DNA of 64,000 nucleotides from an uncultured Paracoccaceae bacterium (GTDB lineage Bacteria; Pseudomonadota; Alphaproteobacteria; Rhodobacterales; Rhodobacteraceae). The stretch covers positions 43,999 to 107,998 of the forward strand of contig CALMSR010000036.1 in assembly GCA_937872465.1 (NCBI GenBank), in the 5' to 3' direction. Positions 34,770-43,382 of this stretch are shown here, one piece after another (the stretch's first letter is position 1; the number at the start of each line of letters is the position of its first letter). The translations under genes were made by a program, and so were the position numbers. The notes below the pieces were generated by a model that had not been told where the DNA came from, did not search any database, and saw nothing but the letters and a program-made list of their open reading frames with translations.

Positions 34770-36398
34770 TCAGGCCTCCGGCTGCGGTTCCGCCGCCGAG
34801 TCCGCATCGGCCTCCGCGCCTTCGCCCTCGGACTCCACCTCCAGCGCCGAAGGATCGACCCAGCCGAGCAGCACGCGGGCGCTCATCACCAGGTGCTGGG
34901 CCTCGGCGAGCGACACGTCGAATTTCTCGAGCAGCCCGGTGTCCTTCACCCGCTTGCCGTCCACGGTGGTATACCCGCCGGCGAGTTCCCAGTCGGCGCA
35001 GCGGGCGAATTCCTCGAGCGACAGGATCCCGTCCTCGGCCAGCGCCTGCACCATCTGCGGCGTCAGGCCCTCGAAGGCGACGAGGGCGTCCTCGACGCCG
35101 AGCGCGCGGGCGCGTTCCAGCGCCCTGGCGTTCAGCTCCTCGAGGCTCTCGCGGGCACGCGCCTGCAATTCCTCCGCCGTCGTCTCGTCGAAGCCGTCGA
35201 TGGCGGCGAGCTCGTCGCGGTCGACATAGGCCACTTCCTCGAGCGTCGTGAAGCCCTCGGCCACGAGCAGCTGCGCCACCATCTCGTCGACGTTGAGGCT
35301 CTCCATGAAGAGCTGGGTGCGCTCGGCGAATTCCGCCTGCCGCCGCTCGCTCTCCTGCGCCTCGGTCATGATGTCGATGTCCAAGCCGGTGAGCTGGCTG
35401 GCCAGCCGCACGTTCTGGCCGCGCCGGCCGATGGCGAGCGACAGCTGCTCGTCGGGCACCACGACCTCGATGCGCTCGCTCTCGTCGTCGAAGACCACCT
35501 TGGAGACCTCGGCCGGCTGCAGCGCGTTCACGAGGAAGGTCGCCGGGTCCTGGTTCCACGGGATGATGTCGATCTTCTCGCCCTGCAACTCGCCCACGAC
35601 AGCTTGGACGCGCGAGCCGCGCATGCCGACGCAGGCGCCGACCGGGTCGATGGAATTGTCGTAGGAGATCACGCCCATCTTCGCGCGGCTGCCGGGATCG
35701 CGGGCCACCGCCTTGATCTCGATGACGCCGTCGTAGATCTCGGGAACCTCCATCTTGAAGAGCTCGGCGAGGAACTCCGGCGCGGTGCGGCTCAGGAAGA
35801 CCTGCGGGCCGCGGACCTCGTGGCGCACGTCGCGGATAAGGGCGCGCACGCGATCCCCATTCCTGAACGCCTCGCGCTGGATCAGCTGGTCGCGGCGGAG
35901 GATCGCCTCGCCGCGGCCGACGTCGACGATGACGTTGCCGTATTCGGTGCGCTTGACGATGCCGTTGATGATCTCGCCGACCCGGTCCTTGAACTCCTCG
36001 TACTGGCGCAGGCGTTCGGCCTCGCGCACCTTCTGCATGATGACCTGCTTGGCCGATTGCGCCGCGATCCGGCCGAAGTCCATCGGAGGCAGCGAATCGG
36101 TGAGGTAGTCGTCGAGCTCGGCGTCCGGCTTGATGGCGCGGGCGTCCTCGAGCGTCAGTTCGGTGAAGTGGTTCTCCACCTCCTCGACCACATGCCGGTA
36201 TCGCGTCATGAAGAGCTCGCCCGACTTGCGGTCGATCTTCGCCCGGATGTCGTATTCCGCTCCGTAGCGCGAGCGCGCGGCCTTGCCGAGCGAATCCTCC
36301 ATCGCCTCGATCACGAGGGACGGATCGATCATCTTCTCCCGGGCGACCGCATCGGCGATCTGCAGCAGCTCGAGCCGGTTGGCTGACGTCACGCTCAT
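34770..36398 (-). CDS. nusA: Transcription termination/antitermination factor NusA
   Basis: NusA binds RNA polymerase and nascent RNA and controls pausing, termination and antitermination. The 542 residues show the N-terminal domain ([20 protein letters not shown]), an S1 domain ([20 protein letters not shown]) and KH domains ([20 protein letters not shown], then [20 protein letters not shown]). Helix-hairpin-helix repeats and a very acidic tail follow. The start codon overlaps the rimP stop (ATGA). Confidence 0.97.
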   Translation of the reverse strand: MSVTSANRLELLQIADAVAREKMIDPSLVIEAMEDSLGKAARSRYGAEYDIRAKIDRKSGELFMTRYRHVVEEVENHFTELTLEDARAIKPDAELDDYLTDSLPPMDFGRIAAQSAKQVIMQKVREAERLRQYEEFKDRVGEIINGIVKRTEYGNVIVDVGRGEAILRRDQLIQREAFRNGDRVRALIRDVRHEVRGPQVFLSRTAPEFLAELFKMEVPEIYDGVIEIKAVARDPGSRAKMGVISYDNSIDPVGACVGMRGSRVQAVVGELQGEKIDIIPWNQDPATFLVNALQPAEVSKVVFDDESERIEVVVPDEQLSLAIGRRGQNVRLASQLTGLDIDIMTEAQESERRQAEFAERTQLFMESLNVDEMVAQLLVAEGFTTLEEVAYVDRDELAAIDGFDETTAEELQARARESLEELNARALERARALGVEDALVAFEGLTPQMVQALAEDGILSLEEFARCADWELAGGYTTVDGKRVKDTGLLEKFDVSLAEAQHLVMSARVLLGWVDPSALEVESEGEGAEADADSAAEPQPEA

Positions 36399-36985
36399 TC
36401 TGTTTCCTCACCTTCGTCGGAGGTCTCGGTTTCGTCGTCTTCTTCGACATCGTCGAAATCGCCGGGGTCGAACCCCTGCGCCCGGCGCCCGGCGAGGCTT
36501 TCGGCAATCAGCGCGTCGGTCAGCACGAGCTTGGCGTCGGCGATCAGCCCGAAATCGAGACCGATCGTCCCTTCCGCGATCGCGAGCAGGACCTCGCCGT
36601 CCTCGACGCCCTCCAGCGTGCCGCTGAAGCGCCGGCGCCCGTCGATCAGCTCGGCGGTCTCGATCTTGACCCGGTAGCCCTCGTAGCGCTCGAAATCCTT
36701 CGGCCGGGTCAGCGGCCGGTCGATGCCGGGGCTGGAGACCTCGAGCACGTATTCGCCCGCGATCGGATCCTCCACGTCGAGCACCGCCGAGACCGCGCGG
36801 CTGATCTTCGCGCAATCCTCGACCTCGATGCCGCCCTCGGGCCGCTCCGCCATGATCTGCAGCGTCGCGCGCTTGCCGCCCATCAGCCGCAGGCGCACCA
36901 GCTCGAATCCCAGACCCTCGACGGTCGGGGCGACGATGCCGGCGAGACGCCGGTCGATGGCGGCCTTGGCGACGAGATCGGCCAA
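36395..36985 (-). CDS. rimP: Ribosome maturation factor RimP
   Basis: RimP assists 30S assembly. The chosen start is TTG at 36985. It has GGGAG 6 bp upstream and gives [20 protein letters not shown], which matches family starts. A GTG at 37003 would follow the T-run of an intrinsic terminator with no ribosome site. The 196 residues include [40 protein letters not shown] and [20 protein letters not shown]. The C-terminus is acidic. It is the first gene of rimP-nusA-ylxR-infB. Confidence 0.93.
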   Translation of the reverse strand: MADLVAKAAIDRRLAGIVAPTVEGLGFELVRLRLMGGKRATLQIMAERPEGGIEVEDCAKISRAVSAVLDVEDPIAGEYVLEVSSPGIDRPLTRPKDFERYEGYRVKIETAELIDGRRRFSGTLEGVEDGEVLLAIAEGTIGLDFGLIADAKLVLTDALIAESLAGRRAQGFDPGDFDDVEEDDETETSDEGEETE

Positions 36986-37003
36986 ACGAGGCTCCCAGGG
37001 CAC

Positions 37004-37027
37004 AAAAAAACGGGCGCGCGGCCCGTT
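37004..37027 (-). terminator. Intrinsic terminator/attenuator in the rimP leader
   Basis: On the minus strand AACGGGC-CGCGC-GCCCGTT forms a perfect 7-bp stem with a 5-base loop, followed at once by a T-run (7 T in total). It lies 19 bp before the rimP start and about 50 bp after the promoter, so it would stop transcription before the operon unless relieved. It could also release a short leader RNA. Confidence 0.75.
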
Positions 37028-37080
37028 GAAACTCTCCGGTGGAAGGCCGACCCGAGGATCGACCTGCCGCTGATGAGCGC

Positions 37081-37109
37081 GATATAGGCCGACGGAGGCG
37101 GGGATGCAA
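37081..37109 (-). promoter_or_regulatory. Promoter of the rimP-nusA-infB operon
   Basis: The minus strand carries TTGCAT, a 17-bp spacer and TATATC. This is a good housekeeping-sigma promoter for an alphaproteobacterium. Transcription would start near 37075, giving a leader of about 90 nt that contains the terminator at 37004-37027. Confidence 0.7.
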
Positions 37110-37360
37110 GCGCAATCGGCCGACGTTCCGGTCGCGCTCGCTTGCAATCAATCGCTTGGCGTGTTAATAACTGCGCACCGGTCGTATTGTGACCGGCAGA
37201 TCAGACCGTTCCATTTTTCGCTTGAACGGTCGTGACCAAGACGGCTCGAACTATCTGGAGCCAGATTCTCCCGACTGGGCCGGCCCTTTTGCCTAGGCCG
37301 GGCCATTCAACGAGTCCTCTTTACAGGCCGAGTTTCCGGTCTCTTATCGGAGTACCCATC
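37110..37360. other. Upstream region shared by rimP operon and protease gene; no gene seen
   Basis: No gene is supported. The stretch separates two diverging units, with the rimP promoter on one side and a GGAG ribosome site (37349) for the protease on the other. A partial inverted repeat GACCGG...CCGGTC is visible around 37170-37200. Confidence 0.4.
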
Positions 37361-38434
37361 ATGACTTACGTTTCCCGCGACACTCTCAAGCCCGGCCCGG
37401 TCGAAGTCTCCGGCTTCGACCGCGAATCCGATGGCGCCGAAGGGCCGACCACGCCGGCGCCCGGTGGGCACGGCCATGGCGGCGGCGCAGCCGGCGACAC
37501 GATGAACGAACTGCTCGCCCGGTTCCACGCGTTCGAACGCGCCGAGGAAGCGAAGATCCCCGAAGGGATGGACGGACACGAGATCGATTCCGGCACCGGT
37601 GTCGAACCCGAGGCGGGCAATCTCGACGAGATCGCCGACGGAAGCGAAGGCAGTCCGGCCACCGCCGGCGAGGCGCGCTATGAATCGGCCGGCGGCGAGC
37701 CCGCGCTCGAGGTCCAGGGCTATGCGCCCGAGATCGGCGAATTCGGCGGCGAGAACTACGAGGTCGTCTTCGGCAACGACGACCGGGTGCAGGTCGGCAA
37801 TACCACGACCTATCCCTGGCGCACGATCTGCAAGCTGGAGATCACCGCGGCCGACGGCGCGCGCTTCGGCTGCAGCGGCGCCATGATCGGCCCGCGCACG
37901 GTCCTGACCAACGGGCATTGCGTGTTCATGCACGATCACGGCGGCTGGGTGCGCAACATCCGGGTCATCCCGGGCAAGAACGGCGCCTCCGAGCCCTTCG
38001 GCTCGGCGGTCAGCACCTTCTACCACAGCGTCAAGGGCTGGACGGAGAGCCAGAGCTCGAACTACGATTACGCCGTCGTCGTGCTGCCCTCGAACGCCAA
38101 GCTCGGGAACACGACCGGTTGGATGGGACTCGCCAATCTCTCCTTCACCAGCCTGCTCGGCCTCCGGGTGAACAATTCCGGCTACCCCGGCGACAAGCCC
38201 TCCGGCACGCAATGGTGGAATGCCAACAACGTGCTGGCGGTCACCGGCCGGCGGCTGTTCTACCGGCTCGACACCTTCGGCGGGCAGAGCGGCAGCCCGG
38301 TCTGGCGCTTCCGCGACAACCAGCGCCACATCGTCGCCGTGCACAATACCGGCGGTCCGGTGTTCAACGGCTCGGTGCGGCTGGTGAAGCCGGTCTTCGA
38401 CAACCTGATCGGCTGGAAGAACCAGTACACCTGA
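37361..38434 (+). CDS. Trypsin-fold serine protease, glutamyl-endopeptidase-like
   Basis: This is a 357-residue protein. The protease domain covers about 145-357. VLTNGHCVF holds the catalytic histidine, SNYDYAVVVLPSNAKLGN the aspartate, and FGGQSGSPVWRFRDNQRH the serine, the pattern of V8/glutamyl endopeptidases. The first 140 residues are acidic and low in complexity, with a His/Gly-rich run (PAPGGHGHGGGAAG), and probably act as a propeptide. There is no hydrophobic signal peptide at the start, which is odd for a protease of a normally secreted class. The ATG has GGAG upstream. Its target is unknown. Confidence 0.88.
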   Translation: MTYVSRDTLKPGPVEVSGFDRESDGAEGPTTPAPGGHGHGGGAAGDTMNELLARFHAFERAEEAKIPEGMDGHEIDSGTGVEPEAGNLDEIADGSEGSPATAGEARYESAGGEPALEVQGYAPEIGEFGGENYEVVFGNDDRVQVGNTTTYPWRTICKLEITAADGARFGCSGAMIGPRTVLTNGHCVFMHDHGGWVRNIRVIPGKNGASEPFGSAVSTFYHSVKGWTESQSSNYDYAVVVLPSNAKLGNTTGWMGLANLSFTSLLGLRVNNSGYPGDKPSGTQWWNANNVLAVTGRRLFYRLDTFGGQSGSPVWRFRDNQRHIVAVHNTGGPVFNGSVRLVKPVFDNLIGWKNQYT

Positions 38435-38443
38435 TCGCCCGCG

Positions 38444-38713
38444 TCAGCCGCCGAGGTGAAGGCGCCCTTCGTGCACCACGCCGGAGAGCGTCACCGCCTC
38501 GGCGGTCCATTTCACGCCTTCGGCCTCGCGGAGGCCCGGCAGGGCCGCGTCGGCCAGCCCGACGAGGTCCATCCGGGCGCCGCCGCATTGCGGCGGCATC
38601 GATTCGAGCAGCTCCGAGCAGAGCACCGGGGCCTGCCCGGAAACGAGGAGAACGAACCCCGTCACCGCCGCCCTGCTTCCCGAAGCGAGCGCCGCAGCCG
38701 TCGCGACATCCAT
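38444..38713 (-). CDS. Small conserved protein with C-x12-C motif (unknown)
   Basis: This 89-residue protein starts at ATG 38713, with GGAGTGGAGGG in front. The pattern VTGFVLLVSGQAPVLCSELL, then ESMPPQCGGARMDLVGLADA, resembles small beta-rich proteins I recall from both proteobacteria and actinobacteria that share L-C-x-x-L-x-E-S-x-P-P-Q-C. The two cysteines could form a disulphide. There is no signal peptide as written. It converges on the protease gene with a 9-bp gap. No function can be named. Confidence 0.65.
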   Translation of the reverse strand: MDVATAAALASGSRAAVTGFVLLVSGQAPVLCSELLESMPPQCGGARMDLVGLADAALPGLREAEGVKWTAEAVTLSGVVHEGRLHLGG

Positions 38714-38831
38714 GGCAGGCCCTCCACTCCCCGGCATTCCGGCGGGAAACCATCTCCGGCGCGATCGGTTCCCGCGCGCCGGCACCGCCGGTCAGGCTAG
38801 GGGCCGCCGGGGCGGCCGGCAAGCCCCGCGC

Positions 38832-39563
38832 CTACCCGGCATAGGGCCGCAGCACGTCTGCGGGCCCGACCTTGCGGAACAGCACGACGCTGCCCACCGA
38901 ATGCCGGGGATCGTAGACGAAGCCCTGCTCGGCCAGGGTCGTGAAGAGACTGGCCACGCCGGAGAGGCCGGTGACGTGGTCGTGGAGCTCGAGGAAGATC
39001 CGGTCGACCTCCGCGAGATCGGCGCCCTGGAAGAGCATGCTCTCCGCGCCCTCCACGTCGCAGACGATCAGGCTGATGCCTTCGGCGCGCAGCAGATCGT
39101 TGAGATTCGTGGTCGGGACCTCGAGCGTCCCGACATAGGGGTTGGGTGCCGCCATCAGCGACCCCATCCAGAAGTCCCGACGCAGGTAGAAGGTCATGCT
39201 CTCGACCGGCTCGTTGGTCAGCACCGCGTTGAGGCGCCGCACCTTGCGCACCCGGTTCGCGCGGTGCAGGCGCGTCATGTAGTCCATCAGCCGCGGATTG
39301 GCCTCCACCGCGAGCACGCTCGCGACCCGGCGTTCGCGCGAGAGCAGCGTCGAGATGAAACCGATCCCCGCGCCGATCTCCAGCACCCGGTCGCCGGGCT
39401 GCACGATCCGCGGGATCTGCTGGCCTTCCTCGGTCTCGAAGCGTCCTTCGAGCATCGCGCGTCGAATTGCCGGGGTGATGATGGCGGGATCGTCGGGAAT
39501 CACGACGCCTGCCACATTCAGATACGCCTTCTGCGTATAGTCAAGAGCGAGAGAATCGTCCAT
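38832..39563 (-). CDS. FkbM-family methyltransferase
   Basis: This 243-residue SAM-dependent methyltransferase is of the FkbM type, usually an O-methyltransferase for sugars or polyketides. Motif I is DRVLEIGAGIGFISTLLS, followed by AVEANPRLMDYMTRLHRANR. The C-terminal SLIVCDVEGAESMLFQGADL is characteristic of FkbM proteins. The ATG at 39563 has no strong ribosome site. It stands alone between convergent or diverging neighbours. The substrate may be an envelope glycan (inference). Confidence 0.88.
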   Translation of the reverse strand: MDDSLALDYTQKAYLNVAGVVIPDDPAIITPAIRRAMLEGRFETEEGQQIPRIVQPGDRVLEIGAGIGFISTLLSRERRVASVLAVEANPRLMDYMTRLHRANRVRKVRRLNAVLTNEPVESMTFYLRRDFWMGSLMAAPNPYVGTLEVPTTNLNDLLRAEGISLIVCDVEGAESMLFQGADLAEVDRIFLELHDHVTGLSGVASLFTTLAEQGFVYDPRHSVGSVVLFRKVGPADVLRPYAG

Positions 39564-39728
39564 AGGTTGAATTAGGCAAGATTCCGCTCACGAGTCTACG
39601 GCGTCATTCTCCCTTTGGTTGACAAGTTGCCATAGTGCCACAGGCGACGCGCGAGTCGGCGGCATCGCCCGGCCGGGCGATTCGCTTTCCGGGATTTCCG
39701 AACGGCGCGAGGCCGGCGGTCGCCGCCC

Positions 39729-40352
39729 TCAGAGCTTTCCGGCGAAGCAGGCCACGCGGTCCGCGAGATCCTCGGCGCCGACATCCGAGCCGAAGAACTC
39801 GAGGAACCCGAATTCCGGCGCCATGAGATAGGTGAAGGTCGAATGATCCATCATGTAATATTCCGGATCGTCGCCGGCCTTGCGGAAGTAGACCCGATAG
39901 GCGTCGGCGGCCGCCTTCACCTCCTCCGGCGAGCCGGTCAGCCCGAGGAGGTCGGGATGGATCGATGTGGTGAAATCCGCCATCGCCTCCGGCGTGTCGC
40001 GCTCCGGGTCGATCGAGACGAAGACCTGCCCGAGATCGACGCCGCGCTCGGCGAGGATATCCGCGGCCACGGCGTTGCGCGACAGATCCGTCGGGCAGAA
40101 ATCGGGGCAGAACGTATAGCCGAAATAGACCAGCGTCGGCCCGGTGATGACGTCGGCATCGGTCACGCGGGCACCCGAATCGCTGGTCAGCGTGAACGGC
40201 CCGCCGATGGTCGCGGCACCGGTCGCCGCCACGGACTGGCGGCAATCGGCGAAACGGTCGCCGCCCTCGGCGCCCATGAACCACGCCCAGCCCGCCGCGA
40301 GCCCGAAGATCGCGGCCGCGGCCGCTGCGAAGAGCACGAACATTCGGGTCAT
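39729..40352 (-). CDS. SCO1/SenC-family copper chaperone
   Basis: This 207-residue membrane-anchored, thioredoxin-like protein helps assemble the copper centre of cytochrome oxidase. An N-terminal membrane segment (FVLFAAAAAAIFGLAAGWAW) is followed by LVYFGYTFCPDFCPTDLSRN with the CxxxC copper site and a later MMDHSTFTYLMAPEFGF with the third ligand histidine. The length is normal. ATG 40352 has AGGAGG upstream. Confidence 0.92.
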   Translation of the reverse strand: MTRMFVLFAAAAAAIFGLAAGWAWFMGAEGGDRFADCRQSVAATGAATIGGPFTLTSDSGARVTDADVITGPTLVYFGYTFCPDFCPTDLSRNAVAADILAERGVDLGQVFVSIDPERDTPEAMADFTTSIHPDLLGLTGSPEEVKAAADAYRVYFRKAGDDPEYYMMDHSTFTYLMAPEFGFLEFFGSDVGAEDLADRVACFAGKL

Positions 40353-40567
40353 CGCACCGGATCCTCCTCCCGCCAATGATCCCATCTGGCATGGCCGGAC
40401 CCGGGCATCAAGCCGCCCGCCCCGCGCCTGCGCGCCGCGCCCCGGTCGCAGGTGGTGCGCCGCTGCGTCGCGGGGCGCACGGCGCCGCCGCAGAGGGGCA
40501 GGGTTAAGACTTCCTTAAGCGCTTGCGCCCTCTCATCGCGGCGCAGCCACCCCGAAGGCGGAACGCG

Positions 40568-42805
40568 ATGGATCTGTCCTCCCTTCTCCCGTCCGAATGG
40601 CCGACCGCCCTCGGCCTGCTGCCGCCCCGCGAGACGGTCACGGCGGCCCTCGTCAGCGCCACGGCGACGCTGGCGCTGATCGCGGTCTTTGCCCGGCGCC
40701 TGCCGCTCGGCCGCCCTTCCGCACCGGGCGCCGCCGAGGCGCCCTCCGCCGCGGGTGCCTGCGACTTCCTGCTCAACGGCTCGAGCGTGAAGCCGCTCAG
40801 CGAGCCGGCCCGCGCGCTCCTCGAGGATCTGGGCCAGTCGCCCTCGCGCATGGCCGCGCTTTCGGCACATCTGTCGCGCGATTGCCCGGAGGTGCAGGCG
40901 AAGATCGAGGCGCTGGTGCTCTACGGCACGGGCTTCCGCATCCATTGCACCCGGGCGGACGGCTCGGTCTACGAGGTGGTCGGGCAGGCCCGCGGCGGGT
41001 CGGGGCATCTCTCGATGCGCCAGCCGAGCGACGATGCCCGGGCCCTGCAGGAGGCACAGACCGCGCTCCAGCGTGCCGGCGAGGAGGCGCGCTTCCTGCG
41101 CGACGTGCTCGACGAGGCACCGGTCCTCGCCTGGAGCCTCGCCCCGGACGGCCAGATCGCCTGGGCCAATGCCGCCTATCGCGAACGCTTCGACCCGGCG
41201 GCGGAGGGGCTCCCGGACCATCGCATCGCCAACGGCTTCGGCCATGTGCTCGACGAGGTGCCGCTGACGACCCGCGGCGACGAGAGCCGGCGCCGCGTCT
41301 CGGTGCCGGGGCGCGAGGACGGCGAGGCCCGTTGGTACGAGATCTGCCAGAGCCCCGGCCCCGGCGGCACAGCGATCGGCTATGCGCTGGAGGCCGACGA
41401 CCTGGTGGCCGCCGAGGCGAGCCTGCGCCGCTTCGTCGAGACGCTGACCGAGACCTTCGCGCATCTGCCCATCGGCCTCGCGGTCTTCGACAAGAACCGC
41501 CGCCTCGGCCTCTTCAACCCCGCGCTCACCGATCTGGTGAAGATCGACGCGGTCTGGCTCGCCGGCCGACCTTCCCTGCGCGACTTCCTCGAACGCCTGC
41601 GCGAGACCCGGCAGATGCCGGAACAGAAGGACTTCGCCGCCTGGCGGCGCAAGCTCGGCGAACTGGAGGAGGGCGCGCGCGACGGCACCTACGAGGAGAA
41701 CTGGGTGCTGCCCTCGGGCAAGGTCTTCCGCGTCACCGGGCGGCCGCATCCGCAGGGAGCGCTCGCCTTTCTCTTCGAGGACATCTCGACCTCGATCATG
41801 CTGGAGCGCAAGTATCGCTCGGAACTCGAGCTCAGCCAGGCGACCCTCGACCGGCTGACCGAGGCGGTGGCGGTCTTCGACGCCTCCGGCAGCCTGGTCT
41901 TCGTCAATTCCGCCTTCGAGCAGCTTTGGGGCCTCGAGCCGATGGAACGGCTCGACGGGCCGGGGGTGGGCGAGATGACCGGCCTCTGGGCGGCGCGCTG
42001 CGACCCGAGTCCGGCCTGGGCGCGGCTCGCCGAATTCGCCACCGCCGCCGAGACCCGCGGCAGCTGGACCGCGCCCATCGCGATGCACGACGGCCGTGCG
42101 CTGCGCATGCTGGTCGCGCCCCTGCCCGACGCCTCGGCGCTCGTGCTCTTCCGCGACCTGACCGGCGAGGCGGCCGAGGAGGATGGGCTGCGTGAAGAGC
42201 TCCGGCAGAGTGGCGGGGATGCGGTGATCGAGGACCTCGCGCTCGAGCAGATCCGGCTTCCCGTCGAGACGGCGGTGCGCCAGGTGACGGCGGCGATCCC
42301 CTCCGTCTCGAATCCGGAGGCCTTTAAGGGCCTCAGCGCCGCGGCGCAGGCGCTCCGCGACGGCCTCGCCCGCTCGCGCGAGCTGCAGGACCTCGCCCGT
42401 GCGCGCCCCGACGCCCCGGCCGGGCCGATCCCCGCCCTCGACCGGGCGCTGAAGGCCCGCGGGCTCGAGGCCGGGATCCCCGCCGATGCCGCGCTCTGGC
42501 CCCCGAGGCTGCGGCGCGCGGCCGTGGCGCTCTGCCTCGCCGCCGCGGACCGGGCGACCGCGGGCACTTCGCTCGGCATCGCCGTCTCCCGGACGGCGGG
42601 CGCGGCCGAGATCACCGTCACCGCCGAGACCGCCGGCGAGCCCCCGAGGCCCGAAGGCCTCGGCTGCGCCCTGGCGCGGCGCATCGTCGAGGCCGGCGGC
42701 GGCCGGCTGGAGATCGCTGCGGCGGAAGGCCGCACCGCCTTCCGTGCCGCGCTGCCCGAAGGGCAGGGCGCCCCGGCCGAGGAGCCCGTCGCCCAGCGCG
42801 CCTGA
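40568..42805 (+). CDS. divL: DivL-like PAS pseudokinase
   Basis: This 745-residue protein has an N-terminal membrane segment (about 20-42), PAS domains (AWSLAPDGQIAWANAAYRER near 188; HLPIGLAVFDKNRRLGLFNP near 300; LTEAVAVFDASGSLVFVNSA near 430) and a degenerate histidine-kinase core. Where kinases have H-E-L-R-T-P-L, it reads E-Q-I-R-L-P-V near residue 560. The phosphoacceptor His (Tyr in DivL) is thus Glu, and the ATP-binding half has a short remnant (GLGCALARRIVEAGGGRLEI). Position upstream of tsaE and length match DivL, which controls CckA-CtrA signalling in this class. The name rests on that context and remains an inference. Confidence 0.7.
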   Translation: MDLSSLLPSEWPTALGLLPPRETVTAALVSATATLALIAVFARRLPLGRPSAPGAAEAPSAAGACDFLLNGSSVKPLSEPARALLEDLGQSPSRMAALSAHLSRDCPEVQAKIEALVLYGTGFRIHCTRADGSVYEVVGQARGGSGHLSMRQPSDDARALQEAQTALQRAGEEARFLRDVLDEAPVLAWSLAPDGQIAWANAAYRERFDPAAEGLPDHRIANGFGHVLDEVPLTTRGDESRRRVSVPGREDGEARWYEICQSPGPGGTAIGYALEADDLVAAEASLRRFVETLTETFAHLPIGLAVFDKNRRLGLFNPALTDLVKIDAVWLAGRPSLRDFLERLRETRQMPEQKDFAAWRRKLGELEEGARDGTYEENWVLPSGKVFRVTGRPHPQGALAFLFEDISTSIMLERKYRSELELSQATLDRLTEAVAVFDASGSLVFVNSAFEQLWGLEPMERLDGPGVGEMTGLWAARCDPSPAWARLAEFATAAETRGSWTAPIAMHDGRALRMLVAPLPDASALVLFRDLTGEAAEEDGLREELRQSGGDAVIEDLALEQIRLPVETAVRQVTAAIPSVSNPEAFKGLSAAAQALRDGLARSRELQDLARARPDAPAGPIPALDRALKARGLEAGIPADAALWPPRLRRAAVALCLAAADRATAGTSLGIAVSRTAGAAEITVTAETAGEPPRPEGLGCALARRIVEAGGGRLEIAAAEGRTAFRAALPEGQGAPAEEPVAQRA

Positions 42806-42887
42806 GCGGAGGCGGCGCCGGGCCTTGCGCCGCCCCGCCGGGATTCCTAGAACGGCGCGCACGCGCGCACCAGGGACCAGACCCGGC

Positions 42888-43382
42888 TTGTCCATCCAGA
42901 TCGTTCTCGACGATGTCGCCGCCACCGAACGTCTGGCGCGTGCCCTCGCGCCGGGGTTGCGCGCCGGCGATCTTGTGGCGCTCGACGGCGGACTCGGCGC
43001 CGGCAAGAGCACCTTCGCCCGCGCCCTGATCGCGGAACGCCTGGCCGCGACCGGCCGCGCCGAAGACATACCCTCGCCGAGCTATACGCTCGTGCAGACC
43101 TACGACCTTGGTGATTGCACGCTCTGGCACGCGGATCTCTACCGCCTCTCCACCGCCGAGGAACTCGCCGAACTCGGCCTCGCCGAGGCCTTCGCCGAGG
43201 CGATCTGCATCGTGGAATGGGCCGGCCGGCTCGGCCGCAGCCGCCCCGGCAGGGCGCTCGGGATCGAGCTCGCCTTCCTGCCCGGCGACGACGGCGCGCG
43301 CAGCGCGACTCTGACCGCGTCGGGGGGCGGCTGGGACTGGCTTCCCGAGGCGCTTCGCCGCGCCGGATGCGTGCCGGCATGA
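42888..43382 (+). CDS. tsaE: tRNA t6A synthesis ATPase TsaE
   Basis: TsaE is the ATPase that supports formation of threonylcarbamoyl-adenosine at position 37 of tRNAs. The 164 residues show Walker A in LDGGLGAGKSTFARALI and the family block IPSPSYTLVQTYDLGDCTLW, then HADLYRLSTAEELAELGL and ICIVEWAGRLG. The start is TTG 42888 with a weak ribosome site; no better start exists in frame. The stop overlaps the next start by 4 nt. Confidence 0.95.
   Translation: MSIQIVLDDVAATERLARALAPGLRAGDLVALDGGLGAGKSTFARALIAERLAATGRAEDIPSPSYTLVQTYDLGDCTLWHADLYRLSTAEELAELGLAEAFAEAICIVEWAGRLGRSRPGRALGIELAFLPGDDGARSATLTASGGGWDWLPEALRRAGCVPA

Noticed and set aside
37001..37003. GTG start for rimP
   Set aside because: It directly follows the T-run of a terminator and has no ribosome site; TTG 36985 has GGGAG and matches family starts.
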